A program made the position numbers and the translations under genes. From the NCBI RefSeq assembly GCF_017745275.1, contig NZ_JAGHZS010000002.1, positions 421,859-485,858 on the forward strand: a stretch of DNA of 64,000 bases, in the 5' to 3' direction. This DNA comes from Chitinophaga sp. Its GTDB lineage: Bacteria; Bacteroidota; Bacteroidia; Chitinophagales; Chitinophagaceae. Positions 17,088 through 25,904 of the stretch are shown in pieces. Position 1 is the first letter of the stretch. The number at the start of each line of letters is the position of its first letter. A model generated the notes under the pieces. That model had not been told where the DNA came from, searched no databases, and worked only from the letters and a program-made list of their open reading frames with translations.

Positions 17088-17278
17088 GTTTTTAGTGGTA
17101 AATGTGTGAAAAGATAAGTAACGATAGAAAAGTGAGCGTTGAGGTTAGCAATAGATTTATTAAATTGTGCTAACCGTCACTGGTCTTAAATGCTATACTG
17201 TATTGCGTTTGATCAATGTTAAGTGATGTCAGGGTAAGTGCAATTGAAACAATTTTGGTAAACTAAAACAAGTGGTGT

Positions 17279-17451
17279 ATGACCAGTTTTTCTGTTCTTT
17301 TCCGGCTCAACAAGAGCCGTACAAAAAACATAAGCCCGCTATTTATCTTCGCGTCAGCCTAGGCGGCAAACGTGCAGAACTTTCCACGTATCAGTATGTA
17401 ACCCCGGCATTATGGAATGCCTCCGCCCACGGATATCAAAATAATGATTGA
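17279..17451 (+). pseudogene. Remnant of a tyrosine recombinase (N-terminal arm)
   Basis: The first frame from the ATG at 17279 reads MTSFSVLFRLNKSRTKNISP and stops at 17362. The next frame over continues with AIYLRVSLGGKRAELSTYQ and VTPALWNAS to a stop at 17451. Joined by one frameshift, this is the N-terminal arm-binding region of Bacteroidota phage/transposon integrases, whose typical form is SVLFYLK...PIYxRVTxxGKRAExST...W. The SAM-like and catalytic domains are missing. It lies 260 bp downstream of tRNA-Lys, a common integration target. I see no second copy of the tRNA 3' end, so the boundaries of the former element are unknown. Confidence 0.75.
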
Positions 17452-17552
17452 TTGCACAAAATGAACTTTCTGGCAACACTAAATTGGACCATACAAGAAT
17501 AAAACATAGTGGTGCGCTCATGTAATTTTATGCTCTGATTAAAATAAAAAAA

Positions 17553-18344
17553 ATGAGTAAAACAATTCTAATTACAGGAGCCGCAAGCGGTTTTGGGAAA
17601 ATAGCCGCATTTGACTTAGCAAAAAAAGGATACAAAGTGATTGCTACTGCACAGGTTTATCCTCAAATGACTGATCTGATAAGGGAAGCTAAAGAACTGG
17701 GGGTTAATCTTACGGTTGACAAACTGGACGTAACTAATCAGCGTGACATTGCCTATATCACCCAAAAGTATGATATAGATATTTTAATTAGCAATGCAGG
17801 CATTATGGAAGGTGGTCCTATTGCGGAACAGCCCCTGGATTTAATTCGATCGATGTTTGATGTGAATGTATTTGGAGGTCTAGAGCTGGCACAGGGATTT
17901 ATCAAAAAATTCATAGCACAAAGGAAGCCTGCAAAAATTGTATTCACTACTTCTATGGGGGGCTTATGGACAGTGCCATATGTTGCGGCGTACTGTGCTT
18001 CAAAACATGCAATGGAAGCTATCGCCGAAGGATTAAAAACAGAATTAGCCGAATTCAATATCAAGATTGCTACTTGTAACCCTGGCGTATTTGGTACTGG
18101 CTTCAATGACCGTGGTGTAGATAGCATTTTCCGTTGGTACGATCCTAAAACCAATTTTACACCATCCTCCGCATTTGACGGTGCAGCAGAATCATTGAGC
18201 CATCAATTAGATCCTCAATCAATGGCGGATTGTATTGTGAATGTAGCATTAGATGATAATTCTAAATTTAGAAATGTACACCCAAAAGAAACTGAGGATT
18301 TTGTAAAGAAATTACAGGCAGAAGCATGGACTGTAAAAAGCTAG
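17553..18344 (+). CDS. Short-chain dehydrogenase/reductase
   Basis: 263 residues, classic SDR. The cofactor motif TGAASGFG is at 8-15, the structural N81-A-G follows, and the catalytic residues are S134 and Y147-C-A-S-K151. The lack of an acidic residue after strand 2 leaves NADPH as the likelier cofactor. The substrate is unknown. With the GlcG-like gene and the AraC-type regulator it forms a same-strand trio of low GC content, 100 bp downstream of the integrase remnant. This suggests acquired cargo. Confidence 0.9.
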   Translation: MSKTILITGAASGFGKIAAFDLAKKGYKVIATAQVYPQMTDLIREAKELGVNLTVDKLDVTNQRDIAYITQKYDIDILISNAGIMEGGPIAEQPLDLIRSMFDVNVFGGLELAQGFIKKFIAQRKPAKIVFTTSMGGLWTVPYVAAYCASKHAMEAIAEGLKTELAEFNIKIATCNPGVFGTGFNDRGVDSIFRWYDPKTNFTPSSAFDGAAESLSHQLDPQSMADCIVNVALDDNSKFRNVHPKETEDFVKKLQAEAWTVKS

Positions 18345-18411
18345 CCGGATGCCAAGGAAGTACGGACATAGAACAGTGCTTCCTATTTATTAAAAATGAA
18401 AATACATCGAG

Positions 18412-18813
18412 ATGAGTATAAGTTATATTGAGGCAGCAAAAGCATTAAATGCATCAATAGAAAAGGCTAAAACCTTAAAGATACCTGTTAGCATTGCAGT
18501 AGTGGATATAGGCGGACACATGATCTCCTTTGCAAGGCTAGATAGTGTTTATGGTGTTATAGATTTTGCCATTAAAAAAGCAAGGACTGCGGCTATGTTT
18601 GGTGTGGATAGTGATATTATGGGATCAATCATCACCGGCACCAATATGAATGGTTATGGTATGATAAATTCGAATGACGGGTTATTGACCATTGCAGGTG
18701 GAGTTGTTTTGAAGAATAAAGATGGTGTTGTCATCGGAGCAATCGGTTCTTCAGGCGGTACTCCCGAACAGGACAAAGAAATTGCAAATGCCGGGGCTAT
18801 TGAACTTTTATAG
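18412..18813 (+). CDS. GlcG/HbpS-family protein (DUF336)
   Basis: 133 residues, the whole family domain: SYIEAAKALNASIEKAKTLK, VSIAVVDIGGHMISFARLD, a central AIKKARTAAMFG, and the C-terminal VIGAIGSSGGTPEQDKEIAN. Members include heme-binding HbpS, GlcG of glycolate operons and PduO C-terminal domains. The cytoplasmic form here has no signal peptide. It lies between the SDR and the AraC regulator, so it probably supports the same small-molecule pathway. Confidence 0.88.
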   Translation: MSISYIEAAKALNASIEKAKTLKIPVSIAVVDIGGHMISFARLDSVYGVIDFAIKKARTAAMFGVDSDIMGSIITGTNMNGYGMINSNDGLLTIAGGVVLKNKDGVVIGAIGSSGGTPEQDKEIANAGAIELL

Positions 18814-18833
18814 AATTTCGGATATTTGTAAGT

Positions 18834-19640
18834 ATGGAAGGAAGACATGAAATCATTTTTGATAGGTTGGTATATTCCTGCGTTTTTGAAAAGCACAGGG
18901 GATACGAAGAGTTTTACCCTGAACATTTTTTAGGATTTCAACTTTCAGGGGAAACGCATGCTTTTTATGCGAACGGTAATATTATAATTCCAGAGAACAC
19001 TGTTGTCCTCGTTCGAAAAAACCAGCTGATCCGTACAATTAAATATCCTTCCAAATCCGGAAAGTACCAGTTTATTTCCATTACGCTGGATAAAGAAACT
19101 TTGCAGAAATATGCACTTGAGAATAAAATTGTGGTAAAAAATAACTACGAAGGAAAACAGAAATTATTCTTTGAACCCGACGATTTTTTACATAATTATT
19201 TTATCTCTCTTGCGCCATACATTAATAAGAAAAAAGAGGCTACACCACGATTAGCAAATTTAAAAATCAGGGAAGCGATAGAACTGTTACTGCAAAGTAA
19301 TCCTGATTTTAAAAATATATTATTTGATTTTTCAGCACCTTATAAAATAGACCTGGAGAAGTTTATGAATCGAAATTATATGTTTAATGTTCCCTTGGAA
19401 TCTTTTGCTAAACTTACCGGGCGTAGCCTTTCAGGATTTAAACGCGACTTTATTAAAACTTTCAATGTGTCTCCCAAACAATGGTTACGTGAAAAGCGTT
19501 TGGATGAAGCCTATTACTTAGTTAGATATAAACAACAAAAGCCATCTGACTTTTATATGGACCTAGGCTTTGAGAACCTGTCTCATTTTTATTTTTCTTT
19601 CAAACAAAAGTTCGGATTGACTACTTCTGAAGTAAGATAA
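18834..19640 (+). CDS. AraC-family transcriptional regulator
   Basis: 268 residues. The N-terminal half (1-150) is a cupin-like sensing region without clear family assignment. The C-terminal 100 residues are the AraC domain, with FNVPLESFAKLTGRSLSGF, KRDFIKTFNVSPKQWLREK and the second HTH FYMDLGFENLSHFYFSFKQK. The start is 20 bp after the GlcG-like stop, so it is likely in the same transcript as the SDR and GlcG genes and probably regulates them (inference). It is AT-rich like its neighbours. Confidence 0.88.
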   Translation: MEGRHEIIFDRLVYSCVFEKHRGYEEFYPEHFLGFQLSGETHAFYANGNIIIPENTVVLVRKNQLIRTIKYPSKSGKYQFISITLDKETLQKYALENKIVVKNNYEGKQKLFFEPDDFLHNYFISLAPYINKKKEATPRLANLKIREAIELLLQSNPDFKNILFDFSAPYKIDLEKFMNRNYMFNVPLESFAKLTGRSLSGFKRDFIKTFNVSPKQWLREKRLDEAYYLVRYKQQKPSDFYMDLGFENLSHFYFSFKQKFGLTTSEVR

Positions 19641-19829
19641 AAATTAGCGATTAACGTTCGTGAAGAAAGAGCGACTGGATGGATCTAGCTCCAGCCGCTT
19701 AAAAATTTATCCTACTGTCCGAGTAAATCGGAGCTTTTACATGTAAAATATGTAGCCCATTTTTTTCGTTTAGTTCCTTATATTTCCCCATCATTATTCC
19801 TGGCAATAACAGTTATATGTAATCAGGTT

Positions 19830-19860
19830 AGCATAGCCTGCGCTTAGCGCGGGCTATGCT
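19830..19860. terminator. Terminator hairpin between convergent genes
   Basis: A 14-bp stem (19830-19843 / 19847-19860, one GT pair, loop TTA) lies between the AraC regulator and the PKD adhesin. The rest of the gap 19641-19928 is AT-rich and shows no recognisable gene. Confidence 0.7.
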
Positions 19861-19928
19861 GTTTGGGTCTATTTGTTAGCCTATCAAAGTACAGATTTGC
19901 TATTCTTGCTTACGTAGTTTTATGCGGG

Positions 19929-22900
19929 TTATCTCACCAATAATATACTTCCCTTGAATGCAAATTTTTCTCCGTTTTCGCAGGCAGTTTCCATAAAATA
20001 AACATAACTGCCTGCCAGGGATTTCTGATTGTTCTTGTTGCCATCCCAGCCGGCAGCAGGAACATTGACCTGGAAATGTGTATTTTCAAATACAAGATTT
20101 CCCCAGCGATCGTAAATACGCAGGTAGATGATTTCTTTTACTCCTTTCCCTTTCGGATAGATGCGGTCATTTTGTCCATCAAAGTTGGGGGTAAACGCAT
20201 TGGGCATAAAAACGGCTGCCTGGTTACAGAGAATATGTATGGTAACATCATCTTTTGCCTTGCAGCCATAGCGGTTTGATACCTCTACAGTATATGTAGT
20301 GGTAAGGTTGGGAATTACCTGTATGTTTCCACAGGCAGCACAAGTGATATCATGTTCCGGAAGCCATTTATAGCTGATAACATCATTACTTGTCAATGCG
20401 TTCAGGTGCACGGAAGTGCCGGCCATTACATCCTGGTCAGGTCCTATATCAACGGTAGGATAAGGTGCTACGGTTACCTGCAAAGATGTTTTATCAGAAA
20501 AACATCCTTTGTTGTCGTAACCGGTTACGGTGTAGGTATAGTTACCGGTGTGCGGCAGCTTTGCTTTGGTAACGGCGGCATTGGGATCGGTGAGTCCCTC
20601 GCCTTCCCATTTATAGTAATCTGCTCTGGATGCATATAGTGGCAGCAGGGCGCCCAGACAGAGTGTTGTATCTGGTGCGGCTATCACTTTAATAGGTTGT
20701 ATCACCTGTAGTGTTAAATGCGCTATATTAATACAGCCGTTATTGTCTGTTACTTTTACCTGGTAAGTGGTGCTGCTATCAGGACTTGCCGTAGGAGCAG
20801 CTATTAATGGGTTATTGAGCCCGGTCACCGGCGTCCATTCATAACTGCTTCCTCCAACAGCTTCCAACACAGTCGTATTACGCCGGCAGATAAAGTCGCT
20901 CAGTGAAGTGGCTTTTACGTTCGGCAAAGGTTGTACCTGCAGCAGATGCAGGGCGGTATCTGTACATCCATCTTTGTTGGTAACAATGAGTGATATGTTG
21001 ACAGGGCCGGGTTGGGTGTATAGCTGTTGGGGAGGGGTACTTACTGTAGCGGTTTGTCCATTACCGAAGTTCCACTGCCAGGTGAGCCCGTTGTCGTTTG
21101 TTGCGCTGCCGTTGAAGCTGGCGGATGACTGCACACAGATTTTATCCGGACCTGCAATGCTGACTGCCGGTTTCGTGTATACGTTTACGTTGGTGCGCAC
21201 TGTTTGATGGCATCCATAGGCGGTGGTGGTGGTAAGACTGAAATCATACTTACCGGGAGCGGGTATGAAAAAAGATGGCGTGGCTGTATTTGCGTTGGTG
21301 GGTATCAGCGTAGAGTCGAAAGCCCATTGATAGCTGCCTGGTTTGCCCAGCTGATCTATGGAAAAACTGTTGAATACCGGGGCAAATGTTACTGTTCCTT
21401 TCCCGCAAAGGATATCTGGTACTGGTTTTATTTGTACATCCAGTTTATCAATAACAATAGGATTAGGAAGCCGGGCACTGCCCCTACAGCCATTTTCATC
21501 AGATAATAACAGCCGTGGCTGATAGATGCCGGGTGTTTTGAACAGATGTTGTACTGCTGTATCCTTTGTATGAAGAATAATACCATCGGTAAAATCCCAG
21601 CTAAAATCCTGCGTGCTTTTACTGAGGATGGTAAAGTGAATTTCCTTTTCCAGGCAGCCGCCATCTGAACTGGCGATGATTGCGGCATAAGGACCTTTCA
21701 CTTCTATGGTATCGGTAAATTGGTCTGAGGTCCCGGATTCTCCCATAGCTGTGAGTACTACTGCATAACGCCCCGGCTCCGTATACGTATGTACGGGATT
21801 GACTTCCGTTGAGGAGGTGCCGTCGCCAAAACTCCAATAATTGGAAACATAATTCAGGGAAGTGTTGGTAAAGTAGAAGATCATGGGTGCACAGGTGCCA
21901 CCATTGGCAAAGATGGCTTTGTAAGCAAAGTCTGCCCCGATAGGAGATACCTTAACCTGTTTTACTGCCTGGTCTTCACAACCATTGTTATCCTTTATAC
22001 GTAATACTACCTGGTGAATGCCGTTTTGGGTATAGTTGTTCATGGCGGTGCCAGTAGCCGTAGAAGTATTTCCATCACCAAAGCTCCAGTCAACACTGGT
22101 GATGATGCCATCGGTTTCGGTGGATTGGTTATAGAAGTATACATCGGTGCCAGGTTTGACCAGGTAGCTGCTGGCGGTAAATGTGGCATGGGGGCCTTTT
22201 ACAAGCAACGTATTATCGTAGCCGTAACTTATACATCCGTCTTTATCGGTGACCTTCATCATCGGGTTATAACTGCCCGGTTGTTTGTAAGTGTGGAGAA
22301 AAGGCCCTTTGGTAAAGGTTTGTATAGGAGAGCCATCACCGAAATCCCATTGCCATTCGATAACGCCGGCGCTATTGCTGATGTTGGTGAGGTCAGTGAA
22401 AACAAGTTCATTACCGGGGCATTTTGCCGGTGGCAACCTGAATGCGGCCACAGGCCCCCGTACGTTGACGGGTACAATGTTGCTGAGGTCTGTACAGCCT
22501 TGCAGGTTTTCAGCGGCCAGTTGCATTTTGTATTTGCCGGGAACCAGGTTTTTGTAGGTGAATGTATGCTGGTTATCCGGATCGCTTACGTCAGTTCCGT
22601 TGGCCATCCATTTATAACCATCGGCTTTATATATGGCCGGGTTGTAGGTAGTAATGGCAGCATCCAGTAATTCATTGCTGCACAGCGTATTTTTGTCGGT
22701 GGTGATCACTATTGGGGCAGCAGCGATCACGGTTACATTCATGCTTTCATGTGTGGTACAGTGGCTGTCTTTTACGGTAAGCCCCACTTGGTAGGTGCCA
22801 CTGCCAGGGAATACGTGAGTTAAAGTACTGGTGGAAACCGTATAGCTGGTATCAGTACCATCGCCCCAGTTCCATAGCCAGGATTCGGCGCCGATGGAAT

Positions 22901-24809
22901 GATCTTCAAAAATAATGGTAGTACGTTTATTACAATCCACCGGCTTGACGGTATACCGGGGAAATGGGTTGGTGGCAGTAATATATTTCTTTTTGATGAT
23001 CGTATCATAGCAGGCATGGTTACCTACTATCAGCTGTACCGTGTAGGTATCTGGCCGTTGGTAGCTGTGGGTCGTATTTTTCCCGGAACCGGTGCCCCCG
23101 TCGCCGAAATCCCATTGCCAACTGTCACCAATATCTGATTGGTCTTTGAATACAGCCGGTGTATTGCCGCATATCATGGGTGCATCCGGTGAAAAGAAAT
23201 CAGGTACAGGTTTCTGGTATACTTCTACATTATTCGTTGTTTGTACCCTGCCTTTGCAACCATTGATGGTAGTATATTTCAGGAAAATCACGTAGATGCC
23301 GACTTTATTGTATTGATGGCTGGGTGTGGGCTGTGTGGAACTGGGGCTACCATCTCCGAAATCCCATTCATAGGTTTTAATTGCGTCTGTATTACTGCTG
23401 TAGGCATGGAAGGTAGTAACTAATCCCACGCAGCCACTCCGGTTTTGTTCATCCGCTGTGATTTTTACGGGGAATACGTCCACACTGACCTGGCTCATCG
23501 CAGTACAGCCATCTTTACTGGTGGCGGTCAGCGTAGCGGCGTAATTACCTGCAATGGTATAGGAATGAGATGGATTTTTTGCGCCGGAGGTCTGACCATC
23601 ACCGAAGTCCCATTGTCTGGAAGTGCCGGCAGGGGCATTGTCTGTGAACTGAACCGAGGTCGGCATGTTACAGAAAGGAGGTACCGCTGCTGTGATGCCG
23701 ATAGTTGGAGTTGATTTGATGTCCAGTTTTTTTTCAATGATATCCACGCATTGACCGTAGGTGGCAATCAGTTTTACGTTTAGCGGACCTGCAGCCGGAG
23801 GCGTGTAGGTAGTGGTATTGCCGGGATTGTTCATGTTTGGCTGACCATTGATTTCCCAGGCTACCTTTAGTTGAGAGGTAGTGGAAAATACGCCACTATA
23901 GATCCCCGGGGTATTGGAACAGATGGGAGTAGGGAAGGTGAAGTCGGTTTTGTAGGCGGCAACATTAATGTCATCAATTTTTTTGACAGCGGTACATTGC
24001 CCGGTATTCGTTACCGTAAGGGTAACGTTGTGCATACCTTTAGTTGTAAAGGTATGTGTACCGGGATCTTTTAGGGAGGAGGTGCTCCCATCGTCAAATG
24101 TCCACTTATAGGTCAGTGTGCCCGGCCCTGTAGATGTATTGGTCAGTTGCACGGTGGCGGGTGCCTTACAGAATATTTTATCAGTCACATTAAAATCGGC
24201 TACTATAGGCGGTGACACTTTTACCAGGGTATCTACCATTTTGAAGTTGGTACATTGATAGCTATTAGTAACAACCAGGATAACAGGGTATTTGCCTGCC
24301 TGTTGATAGGTATGTGTGCTGCTGCTACCAGTCCCGGTAGTACCATCTCCATAGTCCCAGGTATAGGTGATCAGGGTACCGTTTACCGGGTCTGATTTGT
24401 CTGTAAAAGTAGGCTGTAAAGGGGCGCAACCACTTGCGTTGGTGACTGTGAAATCAACTTTGGGTTTCGATCTTACGGTGATATACCCTGTTTTGATAGT
24501 TGTAGCGGAATGGCCCGCAGAGTCTTTTACGGTAAGGCTTACCGTATAAATACCGGGTTTAAGATAGGCAGCCCCGGGGTGCTGTTCAGTAGAGGTATAT
24601 CCGTTACCGAAATCCCATTGCCAGGAAATTGGCTGGCCGGTTGACTTATCACTAAATGTTGTTAGCAGCAGTTCACAATCTGTGGTTGATGAAGCATTGA
24701 AGTCTGCTTTGATTTGCGCGTTAACTCCCAGGGATATAAAACAGCATGCTAATAGATTGGCAAATAGTGATGGACCCGATTTACGCTTTGCCAAGCTAAA
24801 AAGGCTCAT
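19929..24809 (-). CDS. Giant PKD-repeat adhesin, T9SS type B sorting domain
   Basis: 1626 residues. A signal peptide (MSLFSLAKRKSGPSLFANLL..., cleavage near VNAQ) is followed by about fifteen PKD domains, recognisable by repeated WxFGDG motifs such as WQWDFGNG, YTWDYGDG and YEWDFGDG. Three Ig-like blocks of the YEWTP/YKWEG kind come next. The end is a C-terminal gliding-motility-associated domain: AVFMPNAFTPNFDGQNDRIY, LRIYDRWGNLVFEN, GWDGN and a final GSILLVR. That tail is the type B (CHU_C-like) signal for export by the type IX secretion system. The protein is a surface adhesin or cell-surface scaffold; ligands are unknown. A direct-repeat element lies about 100 bp upstream. Confidence 0.93.
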   Translation of the reverse strand: MSLFSLAKRKSGPSLFANLLACCFISLGVNAQIKADFNASSTTDCELLLTTFSDKSTGQPISWQWDFGNGYTSTEQHPGAAYLKPGIYTVSLTVKDSAGHSATTIKTGYITVRSKPKVDFTVTNASGCAPLQPTFTDKSDPVNGTLITYTWDYGDGTTGTGSSSTHTYQQAGKYPVILVVTNSYQCTNFKMVDTLVKVSPPIVADFNVTDKIFCKAPATVQLTNTSTGPGTLTYKWTFDDGSTSSLKDPGTHTFTTKGMHNVTLTVTNTGQCTAVKKIDDINVAAYKTDFTFPTPICSNTPGIYSGVFSTTSQLKVAWEINGQPNMNNPGNTTTYTPPAAGPLNVKLIATYGQCVDIIEKKLDIKSTPTIGITAAVPPFCNMPTSVQFTDNAPAGTSRQWDFGDGQTSGAKNPSHSYTIAGNYAATLTATSKDGCTAMSQVSVDVFPVKITADEQNRSGCVGLVTTFHAYSSNTDAIKTYEWDFGDGSPSSTQPTPSHQYNKVGIYVIFLKYTTINGCKGRVQTTNNVEVYQKPVPDFFSPDAPMICGNTPAVFKDQSDIGDSWQWDFGDGGTGSGKNTTHSYQRPDTYTVQLIVGNHACYDTIIKKKYITATNPFPRYTVKPVDCNKRTTIIFEDHSIGAESWLWNWGDGTDTSYTVSTSTLTHVFPGSGTYQVGLTVKDSHCTTHESMNVTVIAAAPIVITTDKNTLCSNELLDAAITTYNPAIYKADGYKWMANGTDVSDPDNQHTFTYKNLVPGKYKMQLAAENLQGCTDLSNIVPVNVRGPVAAFRLPPAKCPGNELVFTDLTNISNSAGVIEWQWDFGDGSPIQTFTKGPFLHTYKQPGSYNPMMKVTDKDGCISYGYDNTLLVKGPHATFTASSYLVKPGTDVYFYNQSTETDGIITSVDWSFGDGNTSTATGTAMNNYTQNGIHQVVLRIKDNNGCEDQAVKQVKVSPIGADFAYKAIFANGGTCAPMIFYFTNTSLNYVSNYWSFGDGTSSTEVNPVHTYTEPGRYAVVLTAMGESGTSDQFTDTIEVKGPYAAIIASSDGGCLEKEIHFTILSKSTQDFSWDFTDGIILHTKDTAVQHLFKTPGIYQPRLLLSDENGCRGSARLPNPIVIDKLDVQIKPVPDILCGKGTVTFAPVFNSFSIDQLGKPGSYQWAFDSTLIPTNANTATPSFFIPAPGKYDFSLTTTTAYGCHQTVRTNVNVYTKPAVSIAGPDKICVQSSASFNGSATNDNGLTWQWNFGNGQTATVSTPPQQLYTQPGPVNISLIVTNKDGCTDTALHLLQVQPLPNVKATSLSDFICRRNTTVLEAVGGSSYEWTPVTGLNNPLIAAPTASPDSSTTYQVKVTDNNGCINIAHLTLQVIQPIKVIAAPDTTLCLGALLPLYASRADYYKWEGEGLTDPNAAVTKAKLPHTGNYTYTVTGYDNKGCFSDKTSLQVTVAPYPTVDIGPDQDVMAGTSVHLNALTSNDVISYKWLPEHDITCAACGNIQVIPNLTTTYTVEVSNRYGCKAKDDVTIHILCNQAAVFMPNAFTPNFDGQNDRIYPKGKGVKEIIYLRIYDRWGNLVFENTHFQVNVPAAGWDGNKNNQKSLAGSYVYFMETACENGEKFAFKGSILLVR

Positions 24810-24904
24810 TCATGGATATGTTGTGTACCTTGAATTTACGTTATTAATTGCAATGTACAAAATGCTGATTTTTGGATTCCTAACCGGAAAACGCCCTCAC
24901 TACT

Positions 24905-24971
24905 TGTCGCAAATAACTCTTTAAATGTCGCAATATCCTACCTGGCTTGTAAGGGTACCAAATTACTTTTG
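24905..24971 (+). promoter_or_regulatory. Direct-repeat promoter upstream of the DHFR-like gene
   Basis: TGTCGCAA at 24905-24912 and 24926-24933, a 21-bp period, followed by a perfect -7 box TACTTTTG at 24964-24971. The ATG is at 24986. The distance from repeats to -7 matches the promoters at 12.4, 49.6 and 55.6 kb, though the repeat sequence differs. Confidence 0.45.
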
Positions 24972-24985
24972 TAAAAAACAATAGC

Positions 24986-25513
24986 ATGAGAAAGATAAAA
25001 TTACAAATGAACATTTTGCTTGACAATAAATGGGACAGCGGAATGTCAGACTTTAGTATTGACAATCTCACCAATGTGGACTGCATTCTGCATGGGAGAA
25101 AAACCGCGGAAGGATTTATTCCATATTGGACGGAAGTGGCAAACAATCCCAATGATGATGAGCATAAACTAGGAAGGCGGTTTTCGGAAATTCCAAATGC
25201 AATTTTTTCAAATACCCTCAAGGAGAGCATGTGGGACAATACAACCATTATAAATGGCGATTTGGCAGAGGCCATAAAAGCACTGAAAAATAAGGACGGG
25301 AAAGATATCATTGTATATGGTGGTAATTCATTTGTATCATCATTAATACAACATGATTTAATCGATGAATATTATGTACTTGCTAACCCTGCTGCATTAG
25401 GTAACGGACAACAAACCTTCAACCCTTTAAAAAATGAATTAACGTTAAAACTGGTAGCTTGTAAAGCGTTTGCCTGCGGTGCGGTTTTAGTACATTACTC
25501 AAGACAGCAATAA
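24986..25513 (+). CDS. Dihydrofolate reductase-like (RibD C-terminal) protein
   Basis: 175 residues covering one DHFR-like fold of the RibD_C type: N-terminal MRKIKLQMNILLDN, the middle VDCILHGRKTAEGFIPYW, and the nucleotide-binding region KDIIVYGGNSFVSSLIQHDL with DEYYVLANPAALGNG. Such proteins are NADPH-dependent reductases related to riboflavin or folate enzymes; most stand-alone copies in Bacteroidota have unknown substrates. It is a single gene, AT-rich, with its own promoter. Confidence 0.88.
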   Translation: MRKIKLQMNILLDNKWDSGMSDFSIDNLTNVDCILHGRKTAEGFIPYWTEVANNPNDDEHKLGRRFSEIPNAIFSNTLKESMWDNTTIINGDLAEAIKALKNKDGKDIIVYGGNSFVSSLIQHDLIDEYYVLANPAALGNGQQTFNPLKNELTLKLVACKAFACGAVLVHYSRQQ

Positions 25514-25904
25514 CATTAAAACAAGTATGCCTGCCGCCGGACAATGAATATGATCAAATTACATTCCATGTGGTTGTTTTTTTTAAATCGGTAGCTTAAA
25601 GCTTTGGGAAGATGAAAGTGTGTCAAGACTTATCGATCCCGTTTTACCTTGGATGCGGCAATAGAAACACAGACGGTAAAGAACTATTTGCATTTAATTA
25701 ACTGTTAATGGTCTCTCCGTGATGGATTCTCGCTGGGATACCAGGTGGATTGAGATTTGGCTGTCCCTGGTATATGATTTTTTTATATTCTGTAATCACG
25801 TATTTCCAGTGCGTAGCAGGCGGTTTAATTGCAATTGATATTAATCGCTAATCAATAGTTGTTGGTGATTAATCAAATTTTTTTTCATTGTTTAAACCCT
25901 TGTT
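25514..25904. other. Intergenic region without recognisable gene
   Basis: 391 bp, AT-rich. All frames are short and carry several stops. A hairpin-capable repeat ATACCAGG / CCTGGTAT is at 25738-25745 and 25766-25773, followed by a T-rich stretch, and a palindrome TGATTAATCA is at 25866-25875, just upstream of the beta-helix gene. I see no promoter that fits the consensus. Confidence 0.5.

Noticed and set aside
22014..22670. 218-residue plus-strand open frame
   Set aside because: Antisense to the PKD adhesin; the repeats of that gene produce long open antisense frames.
19929..24809. Repeat array in the PKD gene as a possible CRISPR or DNA repeat
   Set aside because: The repetition is at protein level (WxFGDG domains of about 80-90 residues) with diverged DNA; no CRISPR-like repeats occur in the window.
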